Positions 39,158 through 48,111 of a DNA stretch of 64,000 bases are shown here, piece after piece. How positions within the stretch are numbered: position 1 is the first letter of the stretch; every line of letters starts with the position of its first letter. This stretch comes from Myxococcus dinghuensis. GTDB taxonomy: Bacteria; Myxococcota; Myxococcia; Myxococcales; Myxococcaceae. The stretch spans positions 83,342 through 147,341 of the forward strand of contig NZ_JAKCFB010000023.1 in assembly GCF_024198235.1 (NCBI RefSeq), read 5' to 3'. The notes beneath the pieces are model-generated. The model was not told the DNA's origin, did not search any database, and saw only the letters and a program-made list of their open reading frames with translations. A program made the position numbers and the translations under genes.

Positions 39158-41010
39158 TCCCTGCGGCCCAGCGTGCGGTCCAGGTTGTACGCGGAGCTGA
39201 TGAGCGACAGGTGCGTGAGGGCCTGCGGGAAGTTGCCCAGGGCCTCGCCGGACATGCCGGTCTGCTCCGCGTAAAGGCCCACGTGGTTGGCGTAGCCGAG
39301 CATGCGCTCGAAGGTGAGCCGCGCCTCCTCGAGCAGGTCCGGCCGCGCGCTGTTGGCGCGGGTCATCGCCTCCACCAGCCAGAAGCTGCAGAGGTTGAAG
39401 GTGCCCTCGCTGCCGGCGATGCCGTCCAGCGTCGCCTCCACGTCGTAGCGGAAGACGAGCCCGTCCGACGTCAGGCCTCCCCTCGACGGAGGCTGGCGCA
39501 TGTGGTCCAGCGTGGAGAGCATGCGCGGGTCCACCGGCGACAGGAAGAACACCAGCGGCATCAGGAGGTTCGCCGCGTCCAGCGTGTCCTTGCCGTAGGC
39601 CTGGATGAAGCTGCCGCGCTTCTCGCTCCAGCCCTTGGACATGATGTCCTCGAAGATGGCGTCGCGCACCGCCAGCCACCGGGGCCGGTCCGCCGGGAAG
39701 CTGCGCTTGTCCGCCAGCCGGATGGCCCGGTCCACCGCCACCCAGCACATCAGCTTCGAGTACACGAAGTGCCGCCGCCCGCCGCGCACCTCCCAGATGC
39801 CCTCGTCCGCCTCGTTCCAGTGCTCGCACACCCAATCCACCAGCCGCCGCAGGTGCCGCCAGAAGTCGAAGGAGATGGGCGCGGCGTACTTGTTGGACAG
39901 GTACACGGAGTCCATCAGCTCGCCGTAGATGTCGAGCTGGAGCTGGTCCGCCGCCCCGTTGCCGATGCGCACCGGCCGCGCGCCGCCGTAGCCACACAGG
40001 TGCGTCAGCTCCACCTCGTCCGGCACGCGGCTGCCGTCCAGCGAGAACATCAACGGCAGCGGCCCGTCACCGTTCTCCGCGCACCGCGCCTCCACCCAGC
40101 GCATGAAGGCCGCCGCCTCCTTCTTGAAGCCGATGCGCAGGAACGCGTAGACGGTGAAGGCCGCGTCGCGCAGCCAGCAGAAGCGGTAGTCCCAGTTGCG
40201 CGTGCCGCCGGGCGACTCCGGCAGGCTGCACGTGGGCGCGGCGACGATGGCGCCCGTGGGCGAGAAGGTCATCAGCTTCAGCGCCAGCGCGGAGCGCTGC
40301 ACCGTCTCCCGCCACCGCCCCGTGTACTGGCAGTTGGACAGCCAGTGGCGCCAGTAGTCCACCGTGTCGCGGAAGAGCACCTCCGCGGACTCGTGGCTGT
40401 GCACCAGGTCCTCGCACGACAGGCGCCGCCCCTCGCGCAGGCTGAAGATGGCGGACTCGTTCTCCTTCAACACGAAGCGCGCGACGACGCCCCGCTCCAC
40501 CCGCTCCAGCTTCACGGAGGACGACAGCGTCATCTGCAGCGCCTTCGACTCGAAGGCCGCGCCCCCGGCGATGAGGTGCGTGGTGTGCGGCTGCCGGGCG
40601 TAGTCGAAGGCGGGCAGGCACTCCATCTCGAAGGGCAGCTCGCCGCGCACCACGCGCACGCGGCGCAGCACCTCGCGCACGTCCTTCTCGCTCCGCCGCT
40701 CCATGGGCATGAAGTCGATGAGCTCGCCCACGCCGTCCGGCGTGTAGAAGCGCGTCACCAGCACGTTGGTGTCCGGCCAGTAGAACTGCTTGCGGGAGAC
40801 ACCGTCATGCAGCGGGTGGATGCGCCAGTGCCCCCCCTTGTCCGGGTCCAGCAACGCGGCGAACACGCTGGGACTGTCGAAGTACGGGAAGCACATCCAG
40901 TCGATGGTGCCCTCGTTGCCCACCAACGCCACCGTGCGCAGGTCGCCGATGACGCCATGGTCCTCGATGGGCACCGAGCGCCCCGCCGCCGCCTGTCGTC
41001 CTGACACCAT
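39154..41010 (-). CDS. Glycoside hydrolase family 15 protein (glucoamylase/trehalase type)
   Basis: A 618-residue GH15 enzyme. The N-terminal beta-sandwich begins EDHGVIGDLRTVALVGNEGT and IDWMCFPYFDSPSVFAALLD, typical of bacterial and mycobacterial GH15 trehalases. The (alpha/alpha)6 barrel has RNWDYRFCWLRDAAFTVYAF, then NEADEGIWEVRGGRRHFVYS with the catalytic acid Glu of IWEVRG, and SFIQAYGKDTLDAANLLMPL. No signal peptide, so it acts in the cytoplasm, probably on trehalose or malto-oligosaccharides. It follows the glucose dehydrogenase gene by 12 bp, so released glucose could be oxidised by the partner. The last bases overlap the end of the convergent unknown gene (the stop codons share two bases). 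Confidence 0.92.
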   Translation of the reverse strand: MVSGRQAAAGRSVPIEDHGVIGDLRTVALVGNEGTIDWMCFPYFDSPSVFAALLDPDKGGHWRIHPLHDGVSRKQFYWPDTNVLVTRFYTPDGVGELIDFMPMERRSEKDVREVLRRVRVVRGELPFEMECLPAFDYARQPHTTHLIAGGAAFESKALQMTLSSSVKLERVERGVVARFVLKENESAIFSLREGRRLSCEDLVHSHESAEVLFRDTVDYWRHWLSNCQYTGRWRETVQRSALALKLMTFSPTGAIVAAPTCSLPESPGGTRNWDYRFCWLRDAAFTVYAFLRIGFKKEAAAFMRWVEARCAENGDGPLPLMFSLDGSRVPDEVELTHLCGYGGARPVRIGNGAADQLQLDIYGELMDSVYLSNKYAAPISFDFWRHLRRLVDWVCEHWNEADEGIWEVRGGRRHFVYSKLMCWVAVDRAIRLADKRSFPADRPRWLAVRDAIFEDIMSKGWSEKRGSFIQAYGKDTLDAANLLMPLVFFLSPVDPRMLSTLDHMRQPPSRGGLTSDGLVFRYDVEATLDGIAGSEGTFNLCSFWLVEAMTRANSARPDLLEEARLTFERMLGYANHVGLYAEQTGMSGEALGNFPQALTHLSLISSAYNLDRTLGRRD

Positions 41011-41022
41011 GGAGACCTCGCC

Positions 41023-42111
41023 TCACGAGAAGGAGATGATGTTCTTGATGGGACCGCCCGCCTTGCCCGTCACCACGTCGAGGAAGGCCTCCGGCGGATG
41101 GCGGCCGGTGATGAGGCGCTCCAGGCCCCCCGGCCAGCGCGCGCGGAAGCGGGCCAGGTCCTCCAGCGCCGCCTCGAAGTCCGTGTCCGCCGCGTTCACC
41201 GTGCCCAGCACCACCTGGTTGCGCAGCACCAGCTGCTTGAGCAGCGCGGCGCCGTCCATCGACACGGGCTCCGCATGCGACGGCACGCCGGTGAGCACGA
41301 GGAGGCCGTTGTCCCCCAGCGCCCCCAGCGCCCCGAGCGCCGCGGACGCGGAGCCCGCGGATTCGTAGAGCACGTCCGCCGTGCCCACCCGCCGCACCAG
41401 CTCCTCCGCGGAGAGGTCCTGGGTGGAGAAGTAGGGCGCGCCCACCGCCTCGAGCGCGTCCGCCTTCGGGTTGGGCTTGCGCGAGCGCGAGTAGACGGAC
41501 GTCGCGTAGCCCCGCCGCATCAGCGCGAGCGCCCCCAACTGCCCCACCGGCCCCGCCCCCAGCACCACCGCGCGCCCCGCCTCCATCTTCCACGGCAGCC
41601 GCTCCTGGATGCGCTCCACCTGGCGCAGGCCCTTCTGCGCGATGGTGAGCGGCTCGGTGAGCACCGCCACGGCGCGCAGCTCGTCCGCGGCGCGGTGCAG
41701 GTAGGCCACGTCCTCCACGAAGAACTGCGAGGCGAAGCCGTGCGCCTCCTTGATGCCCCGCTCCGTGTAGTCCCCGGTGATGCAGAAGTCCGGGTGGCCG
41801 TGGCGACAGGCCGGACACACCGCGTGCGGACAGGGGCGGCGCACGCGCGGCACCACCCAGTCCCCCTTCTTCAGGCCGCGCACCGCGGAGCCGACCTCCA
41901 CGACCTGCCCCAGGCACTCGTGGCCGAGGATGAGGTAGTCCGAGCCGGGCGGCGGTGTGCCGTAGGTGAACTGGACGATGTCCTTGTCCGTCCCGCACAC
42001 GCCCACCTCGTGCGTGCGGACCTTCACCTGGGTGGGGGACTGGAGCTGGGGCTCGGGCGCGTCGATGACTCGCACCTGGCGCTTGCCCGGAAAGACGGCG
42101 ACGGCCTTCAT
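41023..42111 (-). CDS. Zinc-dependent glucose 1-dehydrogenase-like MDR protein
   Basis: A 362-residue medium-chain dehydrogenase. VGVCGTDKDIVQFTYG and LILGHECLGQVVEVG give the catalytic zinc ligands (Cys, His-Glu); CPHAVCPACRHGHPDFC gives the structural zinc. AVVLGAGPVGQLGALALMRR is the Rossmann loop. The HGFASQFFVEDVAYLHRAAD segment and overall length match archaeal/bacterial glucose 1-dehydrogenases. It oxidises glucose (or a related aldose) to the lactone with NAD(P). It is the first gene of a two-gene operon with GH15, 12 bp apart, which supports a role in disposing of the sugar released by that hydrolase. Start ATG 42111, MKAVAVFPGKRQV. Confidence 0.9.
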   Translation of the reverse strand: MKAVAVFPGKRQVRVIDAPEPQLQSPTQVKVRTHEVGVCGTDKDIVQFTYGTPPPGSDYLILGHECLGQVVEVGSAVRGLKKGDWVVPRVRRPCPHAVCPACRHGHPDFCITGDYTERGIKEAHGFASQFFVEDVAYLHRAADELRAVAVLTEPLTIAQKGLRQVERIQERLPWKMEAGRAVVLGAGPVGQLGALALMRRGYATSVYSRSRKPNPKADALEAVGAPYFSTQDLSAEELVRRVGTADVLYESAGSASAALGALGALGDNGLLVLTGVPSHAEPVSMDGAALLKQLVLRNQVVLGTVNAADTDFEAALEDLARFRARWPGGLERLITGRHPPEAFLDVVTGKAGGPIKNIISFS

Positions 42112-42295
42112 GTGCGGCTCCTGCGCGGGAAGGAAACAGATGGGTCCAGGCTGAGGTGTCCACCCCGCGCGCGAGGCACCAGGGGCTGGGGGTGGAGGGC
42201 ACGTGGCGCCTGCCCGCCCGGCCCCCGGGGACGAGCGGCGGGTGCGACACGAAACCGCTGCCAGCCAGGGGCGCGGAGGTCTATGAGGAGACTCC

Positions 42296-42871
42296 GTGAG
42301 CGAGCCCACCCCTCCCGAGTCCACCGACGACGCCCCGCCCCGCGCCAGCCGCTCCACCGCCATTGGCGCGGTGGCCTTCCTCCTCCTGGCGCTGCCCTTC
42401 CTGGTGCTGGGCCTGTGGCTCTTGGACGTGAAGTCCCGGATGGACCTGCGCTGCGAGCCGGGCGGGCCCTGCACGCTGACGCGCTCCGGGTGGTTCACGC
42501 GCGAGGAGGTGGCGCGGCTGCCGGTGTCGGACATCGACGCGGTGAAGGTGGAGCGCAGCCGCAGCGCGCGGCGCAGCCCGGTGCCCATCTTCCGTCCGGA
42601 GCTGCACACGAAGTCGAACGGGAAGCTGGCGCTCTTCGCGCAGTGGGCCACCACGGAGTCGGAGGCCACGGCGGTGAAGGAGCAGGTGGAGCGCTACCTC
42701 GCGGCGCCCACCGCCGGCCCGCTGGAGGTGTCGCGGGACGACCGGCGCGCGTCGCTGCGCGTGGGCGGCGCCTTCACCGGCGTGGGCGTGGCGCTGCTCG
42801 TCTTCAGCACGTGGCTCGCGCTGCGCTCGCGCAAGCACCGCCGGACGGAGCGCGCGCTGGGCCTGGGCTGA
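42296..42871 (+). CDS. Two-span membrane protein of unknown function
   Basis: A 191-residue protein with GTG start after GAGGAG. Spans: AIGAVAFLLLALPFLVLGLW near residue 27 and GGAFTGVGVALLVFSTWLAL near the C terminus. Between them lies a soluble beta-rich part of about 110 residues with LRCEPGGPCTLTRSGW and IDAVKVERSRSARRSPVPIF, resembling the PH-like domain of bacterial YdbT/DUF-type membrane proteins. It ends with a basic RSRKHRRTERALGLG tail. No enzyme motif. Single gene. Confidence 0.7.
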   Translation: MSEPTPPESTDDAPPRASRSTAIGAVAFLLLALPFLVLGLWLLDVKSRMDLRCEPGGPCTLTRSGWFTREEVARLPVSDIDAVKVERSRSARRSPVPIFRPELHTKSNGKLALFAQWATTESEATAVKEQVERYLAAPTAGPLEVSRDDRRASLRVGGAFTGVGVALLVFSTWLALRSRKHRRTERALGLG

Positions 42872-42909
42872 CGCGCCCTGCCCCCGGGTCCGGGGCGGAC
42901 GGCCGGACG

Positions 42910-43080
42910 CTGGAATCCGTCGCACCGGCGCGTCCCTACGTTCCAGACGTCGGCGGTCACGGAGCGACGGCCCCCGCGTCGGGGGCGTCCGCCAGTGATG
43001 ACCACTGGACGTCTGAAGGGAAGCGGGAGGCCAGGCGCCCGGCTCCCGGGTGGTCCGCCACTTCCGTCCGGCACACATGT
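42910..43080 (+). ncRNA. Structured leader upstream of ABC transporter, cobalamin riboswitch-like core
   Basis: The 225-bp spacer before the ABC operon folds into serial hairpins: CTGGAA/TTCCAG (42910 and 42941), GACG-CCCCC/GGGGG-CGTC (42966-42989) and CCAGTG/CACTGG (42992-43008). Then comes GAAGGGAAGC at 43014-43023, a CGGGAG/CTCCCG hairpin (43024-43048), GGTCCGCCACTTCC and GTCCGGCACACATGTGCC just before the start. The order AAGGGAA, hairpin, then CCGCCACT, and a later CCGG-x-A-GCC box is reminiscent of cobalamin riboswitches, but several conserved positions differ. It may be a diverged riboswitch or an unrelated leader. Confidence 0.35.
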
Positions 43081-43096
43081 GCCTAGCTTCTGGCCG

Positions 43097-44008
43097 ATGC
43101 TGCGTGCGCTCCTCGGCCGATGGCGAAGCTCGCTGCGCCTGCTGCGGCCGGCCCACGTGGAGGCCGACCGCGCGAAAATCTCCGTCAGCCAGCTGGGCCA
43201 CCGCTACGGCAACAAGGTCGTCGCGCTCGAGGACGTGGACCTCAACGTCCGCTCGGGCGAGTTCGTCTGCCTCCTCGGCCCCTCCGGGTGCGGCAAGTCC
43301 ACGCTGCTCTACGCGCTCGCCGGACAGGTGAAGCCCACCGGCGGCGTGGTGTCCATCGACGGACGCCGCATCGCCGGCCCGGGCCCGGACCGCTTCCTCA
43401 TGTTCCAGGAGGCCGCGCTCTTCCCGTGGATGACCGTGCGCGGCAACGTCACCTTCGCGCTGGCCGCCCGGGGCGTGCCCCGCGCCGAGCGCAAGGACCG
43501 CGCGGAGACGTACATCCGCCGCGTCCAGCTCCAGGGCTTCGAGGACGCCCTGCCCCACCAGCTCTCCGGCGGCATGAAGATGCGCGCCAGCCTGGCCCGC
43601 GCGCTGGCCATGGACCCCACCGTGCTCCTCATGGACGAGCCCTTCGGTTCGCTGGACGCGCAGACGCGCATCCACATGCAGGAGCTCCTCCAGTCCATCT
43701 GGCTGCGGACCCACAAGACGGTGGTGTTCGTCACCCACGACGTCCACGAGGCGCTGATGCTGGGCACGCGCGTGGTGCTCATGGCGCCGCGCCCCGGCCG
43801 CATCGTCCGGGACCTGGAGGTCCACCTGCCCATGCCCCGCCACCCGGAGGACGCCGCCCTCCTGGAGATGGTGCGCCACGTCGCGGGGCTCCTGCGCGAG
43901 GTGGAGCACCGCGCCCGGCCCGAGGCGCCCGCCGCCCCGTCGTCCCCACCGCCCCGCGCGTCCGCGCACGCCGCGCCCTCCGCGACGGAGTCCGTCCGCG
44001 GTCCGTGA
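43097..44008 (+). CDS. ABC transporter ATP-binding protein, NitT/TauT type
   Basis: A 303-residue ATPase with LLGPSGCGKSTLLYALAGQV (Walker A), MFQEAALFPWMTVRGNV (Q-loop with the FPWM of the nitrate/taurine group), HQLSGGMKMRASLARALAMD (signature), VLLMDEPFGSLDAQTR (Walker B) and VVFVTHDVHEAL (switch His). A Pro/Ala-rich tail of about 40 residues is extra. Energises the permease encoded 8 bp downstream, with a lipoprotein binding protein after that. The ATG at 43097 gives a normal N terminus; upstream in-frame codons lie in the structured leader. Confidence 0.93.
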   Translation: MLRALLGRWRSSLRLLRPAHVEADRAKISVSQLGHRYGNKVVALEDVDLNVRSGEFVCLLGPSGCGKSTLLYALAGQVKPTGGVVSIDGRRIAGPGPDRFLMFQEAALFPWMTVRGNVTFALAARGVPRAERKDRAETYIRRVQLQGFEDALPHQLSGGMKMRASLARALAMDPTVLLMDEPFGSLDAQTRIHMQELLQSIWLRTHKTVVFVTHDVHEALMLGTRVVLMAPRPGRIVRDLEVHLPMPRHPEDAALLEMVRHVAGLLREVEHRARPEAPAAPSSPPPRASAHAAPSATESVRGP

Positions 44009-44016
44009 GGTGAGCC

Positions 44017-44796
44017 ATGAAGCGCGAAGGACGCTGGAAGGCCTACGCACAGAAGCTGGGGCTGGTGCTGCTCCTGCTCGCCGCCTGGGAGGGCACGTCC
44101 CGCCTGGGCGTCTGGTCCCCTCACCTGTTCCCCGGCCCCGTCACGGTGGCGGAGAGCCTGGGCCGCATGGCCGCGGACGGGCGGCTGTGGGAGGCGACGG
44201 TGCGCTCGATGGGGCGGCTCGTGCGCGCCTACCTGCTGTCGGTGGCCATCGGCATCCCGCTGGGGCTGCTGACGGCGCGGCTGTCCTTCTTCCGCAACGC
44301 GGTGAAGCCCGTGGTGATGGGGCTGCAGGCCCTGCCCTCCATCTGCTGGCTGCCCCTGGCGCTCCTGTGGTTCGGGCTGACGGACACGGCCATCCTCTTC
44401 GTCGTCGTCATGGGCAGCGTGCTGGGCATCGCCATCGCCACGGAGGACGCGGTCAACGGGGTGGATCCACAGCTGATTCGCGTGGCCAGCACCCTGGGCG
44501 TCAAGGGGCTGCGCTTCCAGTTCGGCGTGCTCCTGCCCGCGGCGCTGCCCGGCATCGTCACCGGCCTGAAGCTGGGGTGGAGCTTCGCGTGGCGCGCGCT
44601 GCTGGCGGGCGAGCTGCTGTTCGTCTCCGGCGGCCTGGGCCAGCTGCTCACCGTGGGCCGCGAGCTGATGGACGTGCCCCAGGTGATGGCCGTCATGGTG
44701 GCCATCATCCTCATCGGCATCACCGTGGACCGTGTCCTCTTCCAGACGGTGGAGGTGCGGGTGCGCCGCCGCTGGGGCCTGGAAGGCGCGATGTGA
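44017..44796 (+). CDS. ABC transporter permease, NitT/TauT type
   Basis: A 259-residue membrane protein with about six spans (LGLVLLLLAAWEGTSRLG, AYLLSVAIGIPLGLLTARL, and others). The EAA loop reads IRVASTLGVKGLRFQFGVLL then PAALPGIVTGLKLGWSFAWR, where the ATPase docks. The VFSGGLGQLL-like stretch and length match SsuC/TauC-type permeases. It is 8 bp after the ATPase gene. Substrate class is sulfonate, nitrate, taurine or pyrimidine precursors; not decided by sequence. Confidence 0.92.
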   Translation: MKREGRWKAYAQKLGLVLLLLAAWEGTSRLGVWSPHLFPGPVTVAESLGRMAADGRLWEATVRSMGRLVRAYLLSVAIGIPLGLLTARLSFFRNAVKPVVMGLQALPSICWLPLALLWFGLTDTAILFVVVMGSVLGIAIATEDAVNGVDPQLIRVASTLGVKGLRFQFGVLLPAALPGIVTGLKLGWSFAWRALLAGELLFVSGGLGQLLTVGRELMDVPQVMAVMVAIILIGITVDRVLFQTVEVRVRRRWGLEGAM

Positions 44797-44875
44797 AGCG
44801 CGCGACGTGAAGCGCCCGACGCTTCGCGCCGTGCCCGGTTGCCAACCGTCGTCGTCGTCCCTCTGTTGTGAGCGT

Positions 44876-45895
44876 ATGCGCGACCTTCGTTCGCTGTGTG
44901 TCCTGGTGCTCGCGGGCCTGGCCCTGGCCGGCACCGGTTGCAAGCGGGAGTCCTCCTCCCGCGCCGCCGACGCGCCCCTGCGGCTGGGCTTCTTCCCCAA
45001 CATCACCCACGCGCAGGCCCTGGTGGGCAACGCGGAGGGCACCTTCGCCTCGGAGCCCGGGGTGGGGAAATTGGAGGTGCGGCAGTTCAACGCCGGCCCC
45101 GCGGCCATGGAGGCGCTCGTCGCCGGCTCCGTGGACGTGTCGTACGTGGGCACCGGCCCCGCCATCAACACGTTCCTCAAGGCGGGCAAGGACCTGCGCA
45201 TCATCGCGGGCGCCGTGGACGGCGGCGCCATGCTGGTGACGCGCACGGCGAAGTCCGCCGCGGAGCTGAAGGGCAAGAAGGTGGCCACGCCCCAGTTGGG
45301 CAACACGCAGGACATCGCGCTGCGCTACTGGCTGAAGCAGCAGGGGCTGAGCACCAACATCGACGGCTCGGGGGACGTGCAGATCGTCCCGCTGAGCAAC
45401 TCGGACATCCTCGTGCAGTACCTGCGCGGCGGCATCGAGGGCGCGTGGGTACCCGAGCCCTGGGCCACGCGCATGCTCCTGGAGCCCGGCGGCGGCGGGC
45501 AGGTGCTGGTGGACGAGAAGTCGCTGTGGCCGGACGGCCGCTTCCCCACCACCGTCATCGTGACGACGCGCAAGGTGCTGGAGACGCAGCGCCCGCGCGT
45601 CGTCGCCCTCCTGCGCGCGCACGTGAAGCTCACGGACCGCTGGAAGCAGGACCCGTCCGGCTTCGCCTCCGCGGTCAACGCCGCCTTCGGCCAGCTCACC
45701 CACAAGCCCCTGGCGGCTCCCATCCTCCAGGGCGCCTTCACCCACCTCCAGCCGAGCCTGGACCCCCAGCCCTCGGCGCTCTCCACCGCCGCGCAGCACG
45801 CCAAGGACGTGGGCTTCATCCCCTCCGCGGACATCGACGGCATCGTGGACCTGGGCGCGCTGAAGGAGGCCCAGGGCGGCGCCGCGCCGAAGTGA
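44876..45895 (+). CDS. ABC transporter substrate-binding lipoprotein, NitT/TauT type
   Basis: A 339-residue lipoprotein with signal SLCVLVLAGLALAGTGCKRE. The NMT1/SsuA-like fold begins RLGFFPNITHAQALVGNAEG, then FNAGPAAMEALVAGSVDVSY, VGTGPAINTFLKAGKDLRII and LGNTQDIALRYWLKQQGLST, strongly typical of binding proteins annotated for aliphatic sulfonates. It is third in the operon (ATPase, permease, binding protein), the reverse of the usual order. The ATG at 44876 is selected because the signal peptide starts there; the frame opens 48 codons earlier inside the permease gene. Anchored to the outer face of the inner membrane or in the outer membrane. Confidence 0.92.
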   Translation: MRDLRSLCVLVLAGLALAGTGCKRESSSRAADAPLRLGFFPNITHAQALVGNAEGTFASEPGVGKLEVRQFNAGPAAMEALVAGSVDVSYVGTGPAINTFLKAGKDLRIIAGAVDGGAMLVTRTAKSAAELKGKKVATPQLGNTQDIALRYWLKQQGLSTNIDGSGDVQIVPLSNSDILVQYLRGGIEGAWVPEPWATRMLLEPGGGGQVLVDEKSLWPDGRFPTTVIVTTRKVLETQRPRVVALLRAHVKLTDRWKQDPSGFASAVNAAFGQLTHKPLAAPILQGAFTHLQPSLDPQPSALSTAAQHAKDVGFIPSADIDGIVDLGALKEAQGGAAPK

Positions 45896-46034
45896 CGCGG
45901 GCGCCGAGGCGCCGGGCGCGCGCTCCCGTGTGGCCCGGATGGCCGTGTCACGGGCGGGTGGACGGGCGCGCGGACCGTGGCCGGTCCTCCGCGGGGCGCT
46001 GGTCGTCCCCATCCGGCCCGGTCAGGATGGCGCC

Positions 46035-46817
46035 ATGAAGATGGAGCACGTGGACGAGACGCTGGAGCGCATCACCCGTGAGCTGGAGCACACCCCGGGG
46101 GGCGTGCTCGCGTTCGACGGGGACGGCACGCTGTGGAGCGGCGACGTGGGGGACGACCTGCTCACGGCCCTCACGGAGGGCGCCGGCGTGCGCGCGCCGG
46201 CCCTGGAGCGGCTGCGCGCCATGGCGCCCCGGTACGGCGTCCCGGTGGAGCCGGGCGACACGGGCGGCGTGCTGGCGCGGCGCATCTTCTCCGCCTTCCG
46301 GGAGGGGCGCGTCCCGGAGCTCGACATCTGCGAGATGGCCACCTGGTTGTTCGCGGGCTGGGAGCTGGAGGAGGCGCGGGCGTTCGCCCGGGGCGTGGTG
46401 GACTCACACCGGGTCCCCGAGCGCGTGCACCCGGAGGTCCAGCGTGTCCTGGAGTGGGCACGCGCCAAGGACCTCCCCTGTTACGTGGTGAGCGCCTCGC
46501 CCCGCGTGGTGGTGGAGGCGGCGGCGCGCGTGGTGGGCGTGCCCCCGGAGAACGTGGTCGCCAGCACCCCCCGGGACGTGGGCGGCGTGGTGGTGGCGGA
46601 CGTGGTGTCGCCCATCCCCTACGGCCCGGGGAAGGTGACGGGCCTGCGGGCCCGGACGGCGCGGCCCCTGTACGCGGCCTTCGGGGACAACGTGTTCGAC
46701 CTGGAGCTGCTCGCCGCCTCCCGGGTCCCGGTGGCCGTCCGCCCCAAGCCGCGCCTGTTGGAGCGCGCCGGGAGCCTTCCGGCGCTGGTCCAACTGCACC
46801 CGGTGACCAGCCGCTGA
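46035..46817 (+). CDS. HAD-family phosphatase (SerB-like, subfamily IB)
   Basis: A 260-residue HAD hydrolase. LAFDGDGTLWSGDVGDDLL is motif I (D-x-D-G-T-L), YVVSASPRVVVEAAARVVGV motif II (Ser), GKVTGLRARTARPLYAAFGD motif III/IV (Lys and GD-N). An inserted helical cap with CEMATWLFAGWELEEARAFA covers the active site as in phosphoserine-phosphatase relatives. The substrate may be a phosphoserine or phosphocholine-like compound; undetermined. It precedes the aldolase gene by about 110 bp with no shared function obvious. Confidence 0.87.
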   Translation: MKMEHVDETLERITRELEHTPGGVLAFDGDGTLWSGDVGDDLLTALTEGAGVRAPALERLRAMAPRYGVPVEPGDTGGVLARRIFSAFREGRVPELDICEMATWLFAGWELEEARAFARGVVDSHRVPERVHPEVQRVLEWARAKDLPCYVVSASPRVVVEAAARVVGVPPENVVASTPRDVGGVVVADVVSPIPYGPGKVTGLRARTARPLYAAFGDNVFDLELLAASRVPVAVRPKPRLLERAGSLPALVQLHPVTSR

Positions 46818-46925
46818 CAGCGTCGGGTGGGGAACGCGCCCGGCGAGCTTTTGGCGGCGCCCTCCAGCGCGTCCGTGCTAACTGGGCGCTGCACTTTTCC
46901 AACACCGCCACGGAGAGACACAGTC

Positions 46926-48026
46926 ATGCCGCTCATCGCCCTGCGTCCCCTGCTCGACTACGCCGCCGCCAACAACTTCGGGGTCGCCGCGCTCAACGTC
47001 AACAACATGGAGCAGATCCAGGCCATCATGGAGGCCGCTCGGGCCACCCAGAGCCCGGCCATCATCCAGGCCTCGCGCGGGGCGCGGAAGTACACCAACG
47101 ACCTGTTCCTGCGGAACCTGATGCAGGCGGCGGTGGAGCTGTATCCCGAAATCCCCATCGTGATGCACCAGGACCACGGCAACTCGCCGGACACGTGCAT
47201 CAGCGCCATCCGCATGGGCTTCACCAGCGTGATGATGGACGGCTCCCTGGAGGACGACGGCAAGACGCCCGCCAGCTACGAGTACAACGTGGCCGTCACC
47301 CGCGAGGTGGTGAACGTGGCGCACCGCTTCGGCGTGTCGGTGGAGGGTGAGCTGGGCGTGCTGGGCTCGCTGGAGCACGGCACGGGCGACAAGGAGGACG
47401 GCCACGGCGCCGAGGGCAAGCTGACGCTGGACCAGCTGCTCACCGACCCGGACCAGGCCGTGGACTTCGTGCAGCGCACCGGCATCGACGCGCTGGCGGT
47501 GGCCATGGGCACCAGCCACGGCGCCTACAAGTTCTCCCGCAAGCCCAGCGGCGACGTGCTCGCCATGAGCCGCATCGAGGAGATCCACCGCCGCATCCCC
47601 AACACGCACCTGGTGATGCACGGCTCCAGCTCCGTCCCCAAGGAGCTGTGCGACATCATCAACGCCAACGGCGGGCGCATCAAGGAGACCTACGGCGTGC
47701 CGGTGGAGGAGATCCAGCGCGGCATCCGCGCGGGCGTGCGGAAGATCAACGTCGACACGGACAACCGCCTGGCCATCACCGGCGCCATCCGCAAGGCGTT
47801 CACCGCCAAGCCGGAGGAGTTCGACCCGCGCTACTACCTGACCCCCGCCCGCGCGGCGATGCAGCAGGTGTGCGAGGAGCGCATGAAGCAGTTCGGCCAG
47901 GCGGGCCACGCGAAGAAGGTGCCGCTCGTCACGCTGGACCAGATGGCGAAGGACTACGAGGCCGGCAAGTACGGCGACGCGGCCCGCCCGGACTCCGCCA
48001 ACCAGTTCAAGACGAAGAAGAAGTAG
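46926..48026 (+). CDS. fba: Fructose-bisphosphate aldolase, class II
   Basis: A 366-residue zinc-dependent aldolase which splits fructose 1,6-bisphosphate into two triose phosphates. FGVAALNVNNMEQIQAIMEA, IVMHQDHGNSPDTCISAIRM (zinc His and catalytic Asp), SVEGELGVLGSLE (Glu), GTSHGAYKFSR (zinc His), LVMHGSSSVP and VRKINVDTDNRLAITGAIRK are all intact. The length and the insert KEDGHGAEGKLTLDQLL match the class II type B found in proteobacteria and Calvin-cycle organisms. Start ATG 46926. Terminated by two hairpins. No other glycolytic gene is adjacent. Confidence 0.96.
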   Translation: MPLIALRPLLDYAAANNFGVAALNVNNMEQIQAIMEAARATQSPAIIQASRGARKYTNDLFLRNLMQAAVELYPEIPIVMHQDHGNSPDTCISAIRMGFTSVMMDGSLEDDGKTPASYEYNVAVTREVVNVAHRFGVSVEGELGVLGSLEHGTGDKEDGHGAEGKLTLDQLLTDPDQAVDFVQRTGIDALAVAMGTSHGAYKFSRKPSGDVLAMSRIEEIHRRIPNTHLVMHGSSSVPKELCDIINANGGRIKETYGVPVEEIQRGIRAGVRKINVDTDNRLAITGAIRKAFTAKPEEFDPRYYLTPARAAMQQVCEERMKQFGQAGHAKKVPLVTLDQMAKDYEAGKYGDAARPDSANQFKTKKK

Positions 48027-48040
48027 CCGTCCGCTTCCAC

Positions 48041-48082
48041 GCCCCCGGGCGCCCGTCGGGGGCCGCGCCGAAGTCGCGCGGC
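48041..48082. terminator. Tandem hairpins between convergent genes
   Basis: GCCCCCG at 48041 pairs with CGGGGGC ending at 48063, and GCCGCGC at 48062-48068 with GCGCGGC at 48076-48082. Both are perfect 7-bp stems between the ends of fba and the convergent secreted gene. No T-run. Confidence 0.55.
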
Positions 48083-48111
48083 TCCCCTCGGACGAAGGCC
48101 CGGTGCCCGGG

